Shown here: piece after piece, positions 1 to 10,648 of the stretch | How the letters are laid out: each line of letters begins with the position of its first letter | Numbering within the stretch: the first letter of the stretch is position 1 | NCBI RefSeq assembly: GCF_963678635.1 | Contig: NC_087065.1 | Span: forward strand, 35,987,888 to 36,051,887 | Source of the DNA: Symsagittifera roscoffensis | Taxonomy: Eukaryota > Xenacoelomorpha > Acoela > Convolutidae | Direction of reading: 5' to 3' | Length of the DNA stretch: 64,000 nucleotides | Made by a program: the position numbers and the translations under genes | Notes under the pieces: model-generated | Told to the model about the DNA's origin: nothing | Databases searched by the model: none | Seen by the model: the letters and a program-made list of their open reading frames with translations, nothing else

Positions 1-561
1 TATACGACAATAATTTAATCGAAATGTCTCTACGACTCAATAGATCAGAGCCAATATTCCGAACCATAACAGAACTACCCGGAATTGGAAGAAGACCTCG
101 AACCAGAGACGACATACGACAAAGTAGAAACTTGCCATATAGCTATATGATAGTTAGGCAAAAACCAGAACAAACTTTTATATTTAGAATATTACTGGCA
201 ATGAATTTAGATTTTCATTTGCAAACATAAAACCTTGAAGTTAATCTTCAAAATCATTTCAGGCGCTAAACAAAATTATTAATATACAATAACGATTGAT
301 AAAAAGATCTAAGATCGTTTTCCTAAAACTCTGCAGTAATATACAAAATATGTTTGAAAAATATTTATTGAAAAATAAAAAATAAAAATTAGTAGCATGA
401 CAATAAATGGTTAGTAATCATAAATCATCCTGTTGTTCCAGCTCCATCACCTAAAACATAACAGCAATCATAAACCCACTAATATCATCAAAACACTAAA
501 TCTTTCCTTTACACACATTTAAAATTTTATTAAAACTTAAATTCACCTAATTTTAAAACCA

Positions 562-646
562 GATCATCAAGGCTTATCCTTGGATCTTAAATCATTTTCT
601 ACTTAATTAAATTTCAAATTTGATCATCAAGGCTTATCCTTGGATC
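562..646 (+). repeat. Two identical 25-bp hairpin motifs, 60 bp apart
   Basis: The same 25-base motif occurs at 562-586 and 622-646. Each copy is self-complementary (GATC..AAGG / CCTT.GATC), so the leader RNA could form two identical small stem-loops. Paired identical stem-loops in a retroelement leader suggest packaging, dimerisation or translation control, but that is inference only. Confidence 0.55.
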
Positions 647-970
647 AAACAGAACAACTTTGTTCTCCCCCACCCACTTAATTAGTGTCTAACGACCTCA
701 AACGTCGATTCACTACCCAACCCTTTCTAAAGACCTAAGACTAATAGAAATTTTTGAACAAAACTAATCATTCAAATTAGGATAAACAGTGAAGAACTTC
801 GGTTATTCATCCTTCACTTGACCCCCCCTCTTACCAGACCCAGGATAAATCTTAGACTTAGTAAGTTTAAAATAGTATCTAACGAACTACTCGCGTTCTA
901 ATTATACCTGAACCTTGTGGATCGATTTACTATTCTCCAACCCTTGAACACAATCACTACCCCTAAGTAA

Positions 971-990
971 GATTAAGTAAGTTAACACCT
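971..990 (+). promoter_or_regulatory. Candidate leader splice donor (GTAAGT at 977-982)
   Basis: A perfect GTAAGT hexamer lies 187 nt before the first ORF, with a second GTAAGT at 859-864. Elements with downstream env-type genes usually make spliced subgenomic mRNAs from a leader donor. This hexamer also arises by chance in AT-rich DNA, so the call is tentative. Confidence 0.25.
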
Positions 991-1163
991 TAACTTATAC
1001 TAGCCACGAGAAAGTAAAAAATCATTCTTCGGAATCGATATACTTTTCTCTCCAAACCTGAACAAACAGACCCAGGTTAAGCTAACCAAAAAATCGTAAG
1101 AACTAACAGTTTAAGAAAATAGAAACCATTTAACAACCTTTTGCATCCGTCATCCTAAACCTT

Positions 1164-1631
1164 ATGTCATTTAAAAACCTAGGAAATAAACAAACAATCG
1201 TTTTACACAATTGTGAAATAGATAACAAAAAATACGACCTTGTAATCACACCTCATACACAAACAGTTGGATACATTCGAACAAAACGACAAACACTAAA
1301 AAGAAAAATAATAACGAAACAAAGACAAATAACACGAAAAAGATTTTCAAAAAATCGAAACGCATTTTCAGAATCAGAAACTAACAGTTTAGACGAACTT
1401 TACAAACTAAAAGAATCAATAGATAAAAATTGCCCACTTCACGATCAATTATATTTTTCTGACTCAGAAACAACTTCAAATTCATCACAAAGAGGAAAAA
1501 GAAGAATAAAAAAACAGTACAAACACAAACCAGTACATCTATACAATTGGAATCAACCAATTCGACACATTAATAATTACATATTAACAGTCATCGAACG
1601 AAAAAATGAGTTCAACGCACACCCCAGGTGA
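1164..1631 (+). CDS. Small basic ORF preceding gag (155 aa, unknown)
   Basis: This is a 155-residue ORF upstream of gag-pol. The first half is strongly basic, with an Arg/Lys-rich stretch around residues 38-65. A Ser/Glu/Asp-rich middle follows, then a second basic cluster near residue 115. I recognise no family. Its last 26 nt overlap the start of gag-pol in another frame (ATG 1606, its own TGA 1629-1631). The composition suggests a nucleic-acid-binding or nuclear regulatory accessory protein, which is inference. The codon usage (A-rich, AAA/ACA/ATA) matches the downstream ORFs. It could instead be an upstream ORF that limits gag-pol initiation. Confidence 0.6.
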   Translation: MSFKNLGNKQTIVLHNCEIDNKKYDLVITPHTQTVGYIRTKRQTLKRKIITKQRQITRKRFSKNRNAFSESETNSLDELYKLKESIDKNCPLHDQLYFSDSETTSNSSQRGKRRIKKQYKHKPVHLYNWNQPIRHINNYILTVIERKNEFNAHPR

Positions 1632-4600
1632 CGAAACTCCAGATGATGATGAAATCTTTCCTTTTATAGTAGATGCAGATACTGATAGAGGACAACACAT
1701 ATTTTGTCAAAATTTACTCGTAAATTTATTTGAACCCGGAATCAGTCCATGTAAAACAGAGTTCCCAGATGTAAAAATCAAAAGACAAATCATAGACCAC
1801 TACTTAAAAGATATATGCAACATAACACAACAGTATGGAATCTACTCCATAGAATTCACCTCAACAAACCATAATAATAGAAAATATACAATTCAAACAG
1901 ACGACCTTGATTTAGAATTTTCAAAAGTTTTTTCAGAATATATAAAAAGCATCCAATATCAAAACTCACAAAGAGCAAACTCCATATTCACCAATGAAGT
2001 TTTCGCAATAATATATAGTTATATTTCGATATTAGAAAACGAAATCCCAATAACAAATGTCTCACCGACAGAAACATCTAAACATTTACACTCTATCACA
2101 CTACTCTCTAGTTATTTAAACATCATTAAAGAAAATTTCACGAAAGACGACGTTTCACAACATACAAAACACGATCTACAAAAAATTTTGGCATGGTTCA
2201 TAATAGATTATTTCACACACAATATTGATTTAATTGCACAAGCAAGAAAAAATTTTAGACCCCAAAATTCGAACGATGATACCGCTATCACAGAACAATC
2301 AGATTATGTTTGGGACCCCGAATGGTCTCATCCCGCATTTATAAGCTTTCCACAGTCAATCTCAAGTCAAGCAATAGGTACAATATCTTACATAAGAGAT
2401 TATGTAAGAGTAATACCATTAACAATTGATGCAACACCATTAAACTATAATACATTTTTACCCGATACACAAAATAATAGTTTAAACTCTACAGTCATAC
2501 ACAACGAAAACCTCAATGGAACTAGGAATCTTACTCAACAAGATATACAGACACCATCACACTTCATAAATGAAGAAATTGTACACACAACAACTACACA
2601 ACAAAGTATTTCACCAATACGCCCAAATTTAACAACACCAAGAAATACAAATCCTTCACAAACACAGGTAACCTTACAATCAACCGTTAAACCTTCGGTT
2701 GCCCCTAAATATTCACATATGGATTACCAAACATACAGACCCATGACAATACCATCAAAAACACACAAAACATTCACTAGAAACAACTTTGCAGACCATA
2801 ATTATAATTATACACATCCGTCAAAAACAAATTATCAACCACAAAGAAATTTTAATCAATATACAAAACCTCGAAACTGGGATAACCCAACGGCCCAATA
2901 TAATTCCAAAAATTTTCAACCAAATCCTCCACAGGATCGCAGTGAAAATTACCCATTTTTTCAACAAAATAAAAATAAAAAACAAACATCTTATCAAATG
3001 GATTATTTATCCTCAGATGATGATTTTTTACAACCAGATATATTTGCACCAAATACTCAAGAATATCGTAGACAAGGAATACAGAGAACACGTACAAATC
3101 ATAGAAATTTTTCTCCACAACCAATAGATGCACAACATCAACAACCAATTCAACAACAAAATTTAATTAATACACAATCTTTTCAACCAATTCAACAACA
3201 AAATCCAATGACTGCACACTCGTATCAACCATCACAAATGCAAAATGAAATACCACTCCCATATTATCTCCAACAACATGAAATAACAAGAAACCAACTT
3301 TCAAATTTTTCTCAAATGCCAAATGCAGCAGAATCATTACAAATGACAATGAATCCATACCTTATGGGTGGATCATCAATAACATCAAACAAACCTTTAA
3401 TGGTTTTCACAGGAACAGACCCTGAATACTCTGTAGAAGATTATTTAAATGCAGTAACAGCAAACCTGATTTTAAATATTGGACCTGAACCAATTAATAC
3501 GCCACTACATCAAAATTGGATATATCGACGCACAGCGTTAATACAAACAACCTTAGATGGCGCAGCCCAAAAATGGTTTTCAGTACTACCTCTAGAAATA
3601 AAATCAAACTGGAAAAGGTTTACACAGGAATTTTCAAAAATGTTTGACTCCGAAAGAAACAAACAACAACAAAGAGTTTTATGTAATGAAATTCGCAGAT
3701 TACCAAACGAAACCATCAAGCAAATAGCAGTACGAATCGAAACACTAGTTCGAAAAGCATATTCATTAAATACACATGACTATAAAAACACAAAGATGAC
3801 AGAAATCTTAATGATGACCTTAACACCACAATTAAGGAAAATAGCAATAAAAAAGAGAGCATCCCATCCTTCTTCAATTCGAGAACCCGATTTAGATTTT
3901 CGAAAACTAGTAGACAAATTAGAACAAGCAGAAATCACGATGAAACTAGAAGAAACGGAAAATCTGAAATTACAATACGTTAACAGAATTGAAACGACTC
4001 CCACTAATATTAATAATATACAGGAATCAGAGACAGACCTCGTTGAAAAAATCACTGAAATACTCAATATTTACGAAAAGAACCCAAACTTTAAAGGCAA
4101 ACCATCTTTCAAAAAATGGTGTAATTATTGCCGACGATACGGACATAGTATTTCCGAATGTAGACAAAAACAGCAAGACAATCAAAATAAACCTCAAAAA
4201 TATAAAGAACCAAATAAATCATTCTATCAATACATGAAAAAAGATCAAAATCTACCGAACAAAACAGTCCACAGCAACAACAGTTCAGGAAAACCACTCC
4301 CGAACAATACAAATTATACAAGAAATCAATCACCATATAACTCAAGTTATAGAGGAAGATCACCAGAACGAAGAAATACACAAAATTCATCACAAAATCA
4401 CTACAATAGACCAAATAGTCGAAATAACTACTCCAGATCAAATTCAAATACACAACGATTTGTTTCTAGATCTAATTCCCAATCAAGAAATAACTACTAT
4501 CCAAACAACCAATCACGAAATTCATCATACAATAGGAATAGAAACTACTCCTATAATCGAAATAGAAGTTATTCAAACAACCGAAACCAGAATTACCCGA

Positions 4601-7600
4601 ACAATCAATCAAGGAATAACTCATATAATAGATCGAACTATAACAGACCAAACAATAATTACCAAAACAGATCGCGAAATAATTCACAAAATCGACACTC
4701 AAGTTATAATAATCGTTATAGAAATTATTCCCAATCACCACACCGGAATAATAATAACTATAATAATTCTAATAATCGCCACAGAAGTAGTACACCTAAA
4801 CATCAAAGACAAATCAATCAAGTACAGTCAAATCCAGAAACAACATCAGACCCTCCAGGTATTGATGACACAGTAACTGATACGTTACAACTCAATCAAA
4901 TAAACTGTACATCATCAGATTCAGAAAGTGATACTGAAAACACTCTTTCTATCAATATGATAAAAGTCGAAAATGACTATGAATCTGTCATATATGAACA
5001 ACCCTTTCCATCACACATATATGAAAATCAATCAGAATTTCTTCAAAATTATTACACTACACCCATAAATTCCACACCAACGACACAAGAAACAAATGAG
5101 ATTAACACTACAAATCAAACCAATAAAAATACCAAAACAAAATGCTTGAATACAAACCACATTTATCAAAATATACAAAAAGAACAACCCAAAGAAAAAA
5201 TTTGGACAATACCATTTCTCTTAGAAAGTCCAAGAAATAAAGAATTTCAACCACCAGACCTTGAAATAGATTTTTTAATTGATTCAGGAGCAGAATCAAA
5301 CATAATAAACATCCCCACATGGAATGAAATAAAAACTTTACACCCAAAGCTAACACCTCTTGAAACCTCCAGTAAGTTAGCAACAGCACAAGGATCAACA
5401 TTGATAAACTACGGAAAAATCCAATTATTTCTCCTCCCCACCAGAACAATGGAACAAAGCAAAATTTTAAATAAGCCATTTAAACAAATATTCCATATAA
5501 CTGACATTAAATATAATATCATTGGAATACCATTTATTTCGAAGTATATACCAACAATTAACATACTAAATAGTAAAATATTAATCAAAGATAAATATAC
5601 AAAAACAAAAGAAACATCCTTAACATTTTTTCAAAGATTAAATAAACAACCACCATTCTTTTCAAAATTCTACCCGATATTTAACCAACAAAGAAAACAC
5701 TTGAAACCACTATCAGGAAATATCTATAATTTTTCAATCAAACAAGTTCACCAATACGATAAAGAACAAAACAAACAAAAATTTTATATGTCAGAATTTG
5801 AATTCAAACCTATTCACAAATTTTTCAAAATCACAATCTCATCCATAAAATATTTGAAAAATTCGAATTCAGATATCATTTCCTTACATGTCTATAACAA
5901 CACACCTTACCAAGTAACATTACCTTTAGGACTTTTAGGATATTGTAAAACCAACGCTACAATATCACGAATACACGAAAAAGCCTATCGCGTAAATAAT
6001 ATACTCCAATTACTAGATATTTGCCAATCTACAATTCTTAATGAAGAATTATCTATAAATAATATAATAAGTAACGAAAACAGAAATACGGATTATTTCA
6101 CAAAAACTCCATATTTCAAACCTACATTCAACATAAGTAACTACACAGAGGACCAACAGAAATTTTTAACAATGTTTAATTTCCAACATTCACAAATAAC
6201 ACAAGACGAATTCGAAAAGTTAGCCAAACAGCTAATTAAATATTCATCAGTCTATGCAACATCAAAATTTGATGTTGGCAAAATCAGTTCATCACTACAT
6301 CTCCCGTTAAAACCAGACGCAGTTTTCAAAAAACAGAGAGCAAGTAAAGTACCAATTCACTTACATGATAAAGTGAACAGATTACTCGATATTTTAGAAC
6401 AATACAACATTATATCACCAGTAAACAAAGAAGAACAACCAAAAGGCAACACATTTATCAACCCTGTTATCATTCTAGCTAAAGGAGAATCATTAAAAAT
6501 CGTTCTCGACGCTAGATACCTCAATTCACTCATAGATGAATCAAAATGTAATTGGCCCATTGAACCAATACAAGTTATTTTAACAAAAATAAACGGCAAA
6601 TACTTTACAACCGCCGATATGAATAGTGCATACAATCAAATGCCACTAGATGAACAATCACGACGTTTAACACAATTTGTTATCGGAAACCAACAATATG
6701 AATTCAACCGCTTATTCTATGGAATATCCATAGGACCAGCAGCATTTTCAGCTTTTATGAGCAAAATTTTTAGACCACTAATACTCAAGAAAAACGCAAT
6801 CACCTATTTAGACGATGTTTTTATGCAATCACAAACAAAAGACGAAATGTTCAATGTTTTAGAAAAATATCACCAAATACTTCAGAACGAAAATCTGAAG
6901 GCCGCCCCCGATAAATCACACTTCTTTTTGACAAGAGTTAAATTCTTAGGACATAATATAGAAAGAAAAACAATCACTCCATTGAAATCACGCATTGACG
7001 CTATTCAAAAACTTCAACCACCAACAAATAAAAAGAAAATCCAAGAATTTCTTGGAATGTTAAACTTTTTAAGTAAATATGTTTATAAAATGCAATTATA
7101 TCTACGACCATTTTATAACATCCTTAGACAACAAAATAATTTTGAATGGAACACAGAACATCAAACACGATTTGAAGAAGTAAAGAAACTTTTAACTGAA
7201 CAAATTTCAAACACAATTCCAGATTCAAATCAACCATTTTATGCAATGTGCGATGCTTCGAACTTTGGCATCGGTGCAGCACTATTACAATCACATAATG
7301 GTACAAATAAAATGAACCTCATATCAGCAAATTCTCGATTATTCACTCAAGCAGAGCTACGACTCTCAACTCTAATGAGAGAATGTACAGCCATAATATA
7401 TACACTGACAGAATATGAATTTCTGATACTTGGATCAAAACATCCAACAGTTCTATTCACAGACCATAAACCAATCATCTTTCTCTTTACACAAAAATCT
7501 AACCCAAACCACCGAGTTTACAGATTTCAACTAATTCTAATGAAATTTCCAAACTTACATATAGTTTGGACTGCAGGAAAAAATCTTGCATTACCAGACA

Positions 7601-9819
7601 CCTTAAGTCGAAATACACCACCTGAATTACTTACACGAAAAACAACAGTTGAAATACCCAAAAACATAAAATTCTACCTTGCACAAAACGAAACATCACC
7701 CCGATTGGAATGTAAATATGCAGTAAAAACTGATATTGAACAATCACAAATAAATAATTTACAACATTTCCCACTTTATTTAGATTGTCAAAATAATCAT
7801 TATGAAGTTGATTTACTTGGAACATCAACTTTCAAACCAATCCCATATTCTCAATGGATAAAAAATAACACCCAACAAAAACGAACAAAACAACACCCGC
7901 CTAAGAAAGACCATTTTCCACTAATTGAAAAAGAAGATTTAACTGATAAAATAAATTTATCAGGACCACAAACAAATGATTCAAAATACACAATAAATCA
8001 AGTTTTTGACCTTCACGACCCACTTGATACCATACCTTTATCTAAATTCGAAATTGAAAACATTTTTCTCCCTCCAACAGAAACGATTACAATTTCAACA
8101 CTGAAACAATATCAAAATCTTGACCCGATAATTAGACAACTAAAATCATGGCACAAATATAAAACTAAACCTGTCAAAGCAGATTCAACCATTCTAGGAA
8201 ACAAAACACTCCTCCGATACTTTCGCAAATTTAACAATACAACAATTAACGAAAATACAGACCTTTTAGAGTATAACCTGAATGAATCTACAGTTCCATG
8301 TCTCCCTTTAAGTATGATTCTTATAGCTTTTAATATTTCACATACACAAAATATTAAAGGACACTCTGGATCAGAAAAAACATATTCAAATTTTATACAA
8401 AATTTTTACTTCCCAAATGCACCAATTTGGATAAAAGTACTATGCAATGACTGTATAGTATGTCAACTAAATAAACCTTACCCAAATCAAAAACAAATAG
8501 CACAGAAACAAGATTTTAAAGGACAAAGTTTGTACTTTAATCATCGTATCTCATTTGATACCAAAGGACCAATTTCACCCTCATCCGAAGGAAACTCCTA
8601 CATTATGGTAATTGTTGACGCATTTACACATTATGTAGCACTTAACCCAGTACCACATTGTAACGCTTATTACGCTTACACAACACTCTATGAACACTGG
8701 ATAGCAAAATTCGGACTACCAGAAATTTTAGTTACAGACAACGGTACAGAATTCATAAATAATGAAATTATCACACTATGTCATTTATATAACATTAAAC
8801 ACAAACCACGTACATCTCATGCACCTTGGACAAACGGCTTAGTCGAAGGTATGAACCGTTCATTACAAGAATATCTTAGATGTATCATCAACGGAAATGA
8901 TACAAAATATACCGAATGGTCAGCAGATGTAAAATTATTTCCCTTAGCGTATAATTCACAAATTACGACAACTTTAGGAATGTCACCATACGAAATGGTT
9001 TTTAACCAAAAGCCACGCAAACCAATAATATTTACAGCAAATTCTCATAAAAACGCACAAGGTTATTGTCAACCAAATAAAGATTCAATTTGTTATAACC
9101 TACCTTTACATACACACGATGAAGATCATTTTCATCACCCACAAATTCTTAAACTAGCCTCCGGTACACACACCGAATGGATTCTAAATAGAGATAAAAA
9201 ACACAATGAAATTTATCAAAAAATAACAAAAAAGTTATTACAAAGACAAAACATTAATGAACAAATCAATTCACGTTTTACACCAGCCTCCGATTTAAAA
9301 ATTGGAACATTTGTTTTAATACCTAATTTTAATACTCAAAAAGGAATTTCTAAAAAATTACAACCCCTTCGAAAAGGACCATACCAAATAGTTGCAAAAC
9401 CCACTGATGTCACATATAAAATTACCGACTCAAACAAAAAAGAAATCGTTCAACATCGAAACAACCTATTACCTTATTACCCAAAAGAATACGCACTCCG
9501 CGAATTAACTCAATTATATTCTTTCACAGGATTAAAAATCATTCAAAATGAACCATATCTGAAAAACACAGAACAAAATGATAACCCCACCGAAAATCAA
9601 AACATAAAACCAACCGTCACCAAAATCAATACACAAAACCATAAAGAATCTCCAAAACAAAGAAAAAATAGAAAAATGACCAAACAAATAATACCCCAAG
9701 AACAAATCGACAAATCAGAAAATAGAAAAACAACAAGACTCCGAAATCAACCACGTAAAAACTATAAAATATTCATCCCCCAATCTAAAATTTTAAAGAA
9801 AGTGGAATTTCAAAAGTAA
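1606..9819 (+). CDS. gag-pol: Gag-Pol polyprotein of a Ty3/gypsy-type retroelement (2,737 aa, single frame)
   Basis: This is one uninterrupted ORF with the order Gag-PR-RT-RNaseH-IN. Residues 1-590 are an unusually long N-terminal extension, Gln/Asn-rich in part. A gag capsid-like region follows at about 595-790. A CX2CX4HX4C zinc knuckle lies near 839-852, then an Arg/Ser/Asn/Tyr low-complexity tract at about 900-1065. The protease motif DSGA is at about 1226. RT spans about 1560-1800 and keeps TADMNSAY and YLDD (about 1733). RNase H is at about 1875-1990 and includes TDHKP. The integrase zinc finger is near 2245-2290. The catalytic D2318, D2378 and E2414 are present with exact DX35E spacing. 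A GPY/F-type module begins near 2588. No chromodomain is seen. All catalytic residues checked are intact, so this copy looks recent or functional. There is no gag/pol frameshift, so the Gag:Pol ratio must be set some other way, perhaps by proteolysis or splicing. Confidence 0.95.
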   Translation: MSSTHTPGDETPDDDEIFPFIVDADTDRGQHIFCQNLLVNLFEPGISPCKTEFPDVKIKRQIIDHYLKDICNITQQYGIYSIEFTSTNHNNRKYTIQTDDLDLEFSKVFSEYIKSIQYQNSQRANSIFTNEVFAIIYSYISILENEIPITNVSPTETSKHLHSITLLSSYLNIIKENFTKDDVSQHTKHDLQKILAWFIIDYFTHNIDLIAQARKNFRPQNSNDDTAITEQSDYVWDPEWSHPAFISFPQSISSQAIGTISYIRDYVRVIPLTIDATPLNYNTFLPDTQNNSLNSTVIHNENLNGTRNLTQQDIQTPSHFINEEIVHTTTTQQSISPIRPNLTTPRNTNPSQTQVTLQSTVKPSVAPKYSHMDYQTYRPMTIPSKTHKTFTRNNFADHNYNYTHPSKTNYQPQRNFNQYTKPRNWDNPTAQYNSKNFQPNPPQDRSENYPFFQQNKNKKQTSYQMDYLSSDDDFLQPDIFAPNTQEYRRQGIQRTRTNHRNFSPQPIDAQHQQPIQQQNLINTQSFQPIQQQNPMTAHSYQPSQMQNEIPLPYYLQQHEITRNQLSNFSQMPNAAESLQMTMNPYLMGGSSITSNKPLMVFTGTDPEYSVEDYLNAVTANLILNIGPEPINTPLHQNWIYRRTALIQTTLDGAAQKWFSVLPLEIKSNWKRFTQEFSKMFDSERNKQQQRVLCNEIRRLPNETIKQIAVRIETLVRKAYSLNTHDYKNTKMTEILMMTLTPQLRKIAIKKRASHPSSIREPDLDFRKLVDKLEQAEITMKLEETENLKLQYVNRIETTPTNINNIQESETDLVEKITEILNIYEKNPNFKGKPSFKKWCNYCRRYGHSISECRQKQQDNQNKPQKYKEPNKSFYQYMKKDQNLPNKTVHSNNSSGKPLPNNTNYTRNQSPYNSSYRGRSPERRNTQNSSQNHYNRPNSRNNYSRSNSNTQRFVSRSNSQSRNNYYPNNQSRNSSYNRNRNYSYNRNRSYSNNRNQNYPNNQSRNNSYNRSNYNRPNNNYQNRSRNNSQNRHSSYNNRYRNYSQSPHRNNNNYNNSNNRHRSSTPKHQRQINQVQSNPETTSDPPGIDDTVTDTLQLNQINCTSSDSESDTENTLSINMIKVENDYESVIYEQPFPSHIYENQSEFLQNYYTTPINSTPTTQETNEINTTNQTNKNTKTKCLNTNHIYQNIQKEQPKEKIWTIPFLLESPRNKEFQPPDLEIDFLIDSGAESNIINIPTWNEIKTLHPKLTPLETSSKLATAQGSTLINYGKIQLFLLPTRTMEQSKILNKPFKQIFHITDIKYNIIGIPFISKYIPTINILNSKILIKDKYTKTKETSLTFFQRLNKQPPFFSKFYPIFNQQRKHLKPLSGNIYNFSIKQVHQYDKEQNKQKFYMSEFEFKPIHKFFKITISSIKYLKNSNSDIISLHVYNNTPYQVTLPLGLLGYCKTNATISRIHEKAYRVNNILQLLDICQSTILNEELSINNIISNENRNTDYFTKTPYFKPTFNISNYTEDQQKFLTMFNFQHSQITQDEFEKLAKQLIKYSSVYATSKFDVGKISSSLHLPLKPDAVFKKQRASKVPIHLHDKVNRLLDILEQYNIISPVNKEEQPKGNTFINPVIILAKGESLKIVLDARYLNSLIDESKCNWPIEPIQVILTKINGKYFTTADMNSAYNQMPLDEQSRRLTQFVIGNQQYEFNRLFYGISIGPAAFSAFMSKIFRPLILKKNAITYLDDVFMQSQTKDEMFNVLEKYHQILQNENLKAAPDKSHFFLTRVKFLGHNIERKTITPLKSRIDAIQKLQPPTNKKKIQEFLGMLNFLSKYVYKMQLYLRPFYNILRQQNNFEWNTEHQTRFEEVKKLLTEQISNTIPDSNQPFYAMCDASNFGIGAALLQSHNGTNKMNLISANSRLFTQAELRLSTLMRECTAIIYTLTEYEFLILGSKHPTVLFTDHKPIIFLFTQKSNPNHRVYRFQLILMKFPNLHIVWTAGKNLALPDTLSRNTPPELLTRKTTVEIPKNIKFYLAQNETSPRLECKYAVKTDIEQSQINNLQHFPLYLDCQNNHYEVDLLGTSTFKPIPYSQWIKNNTQQKRTKQHPPKKDHFPLIEKEDLTDKINLSGPQTNDSKYTINQVFDLHDPLDTIPLSKFEIENIFLPPTETITISTLKQYQNLDPIIRQLKSWHKYKTKPVKADSTILGNKTLLRYFRKFNNTTINENTDLLEYNLNESTVPCLPLSMILIAFNISHTQNIKGHSGSEKTYSNFIQNFYFPNAPIWIKVLCNDCIVCQLNKPYPNQKQIAQKQDFKGQSLYFNHRISFDTKGPISPSSEGNSYIMVIVDAFTHYVALNPVPHCNAYYAYTTLYEHWIAKFGLPEILVTDNGTEFINNEIITLCHLYNIKHKPRTSHAPWTNGLVEGMNRSLQEYLRCIINGNDTKYTEWSADVKLFPLAYNSQITTTLGMSPYEMVFNQKPRKPIIFTANSHKNAQGYCQPNKDSICYNLPLHTHDEDHFHHPQILKLASGTHTEWILNRDKKHNEIYQKITKKLLQRQNINEQINSRFTPASDLKIGTFVLIPNFNTQKGISKKLQPLRKGPYQIVAKPTDVTYKITDSNKKEIVQHRNNLLPYYPKEYALRELTQLYSFTGLKIIQNEPYLKNTEQNDNPTENQNIKPTVTKINTQNHKESPKQRKNRKMTKQIIPQEQIDKSENRKTTRLRNQPRKNYKIFIPQSKILKKVEFQK
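1622..1636 (+). promoter_or_regulatory. Candidate splice donor 22 nt after the gag ATG (CAG|GTGACG)
   Basis: CCCAG|GTGA at 1623-1631 fits a donor consensus, with the cut after 1627. It would leave the gag start codon and seven codons plus one nucleotide on the upstream exon. Rous sarcoma virus env is known to borrow the gag AUG in this way. Here it could supply a start to the ATG-less ORF at 10842-11975. The phase fits an acceptor whose exon begins at 10,909. This is a hypothesis. Confidence 0.3.
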
Positions 9820-10417
9820 TTTTAACATTATACTTCACTATCTTGAAACCTTCGAAACATTTTTCATTTACATTTTTCAAAATAACATGCTGACAAGTAC
9901 GTAATAATTCTAGTTCAAAATAAACCAATAGGATTCATCCAATCCGTCACTTTCTCTAACTCAAACTAAGACCAATTAGACGAATCATATAGAACTCCAG
10001 GCACATCTATAACTATAACTTTACGACCTCCAGGTCAAAAATAAGCAAATCACTCCAACTTGACAACTAAAATAAATATCACCATAATACCGTACCCCTC
10101 CCTTATCTAATAACCCAAAGATCAACAATACTTCCCCAACTCAGACCACGAATACCCCCAAAGCAAATTTGTTAACTTAGCCTAAAGTAACAAAATGAAC
10201 ATTTTAATTAGCCTAAAGTATAAAAATCTCACCATACCCCGGATCATTTGACAAACAAAAATAAAGAAAAAGACGACCTCCCAGTCACCATGAAAATTGC
10301 CCCCAACAATTTTTTACAAAACTCAACCCACTTGTCAAAAAACTAATAAATAATCCGACCACACTAGAAAATCGCCTCAAACAGCAAAAAATATTCGACC
10401 AAGAGATCATTTCTTAA
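9820..10417 (+). other. Non-coding spacer between gag-pol and the membrane ORFs
   Basis: About 600 bp with no credible ORF on either strand. It contains a short direct repeat (TTAGCCTAAAGTA, near 10,167 and 10,206). A regulatory or splice-branch region before the downstream genes is plausible but not shown. Confidence 0.4.
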
Positions 10418-10648
10418 ATGCTCTTCTCTCAATCAGTTACTCAAATACTCATAAATCTTAAACATTTTTTTACAATACTTGAAACCTTTATAATATTTCT
10501 TTTTGATATACTTGAATCTTTTCTAATAATCCTAATCATTTTTTGTAACATTTTTTTAATTTTCTACACTATACTCGAACTATTCCTCCAACTTTCCAAA
10601 ACCCTTGATTACATCCACAGGTACGAGTCATATAACTTGTCTAAATGA
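10418..10648 (+). CDS. Small hydrophobic ORF (76 aa), probable membrane protein
   Basis: The 76-residue product is dominated by Ile/Leu/Phe, with at least two hydrophobic stretches at about residues 20-38 and 39-60, so it is probably membrane-embedded. No family is recognised. Its stop codon overlaps the start of the next ORF as ATGA (10645-10648), which fits translational coupling. AT-rich DNA readily gives short hydrophobic ORFs, so it could be spurious. The exact overlap and the position between pol and env argue for a small accessory, viroporin-like gene. Confidence 0.4.
   Translation: MLFSQSVTQILINLKHFFTILETFIIFLFDILESFLIILIIFCNIFLIFYTILELFLQLSKTLDYIHRYESYNLSK
10612..10624 (+). promoter_or_regulatory. 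Candidate splice acceptor (CCACAG|G at 10,615-10,621)
   Basis: A pyrimidine-rich stretch (TATTCCTCCAACTTTCC) precedes CATCCACAG|G. An exon starting at 10,621 would have the ATG at 10,645 as its first start codon, suitable for expressing the second membrane ORF and what follows. It is unverified. Confidence 0.3.

Larger units (their letters stand above)
1..1163 (+). other. Structured non-coding leader upstream of the large retroelement ORFs
   Basis: No convincing gene lies here. A 68-codon ORF (24-230) has no recognisable motif and is probably chance. The stretch is AT-rich and contains several short inverted repeats, for example arms at 683-687/711-715 and an AGTGAAG/CTTCACT pair near 790-820. 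It also has GTAAGT donor-like sites at 859 and 977. It directly precedes the first ORF and is best read as the 5' untranslated leader, possibly with part of an LTR. I could not match it to the 3' flank, so LTR limits are unknown. Confidence 0.5.

Noticed and set aside
24-230. 68-codon ORF at the window start
   Set aside because: No motif, length expected by chance, and it lies in what looks like leader sequence.
2789-9020. Many ORFs overlapping gag-pol in other frames or on the minus strand
   Set aside because: They are low-complexity shadows (Ile/Thr or Val/Phe rich) of the A-rich gag-pol codons.
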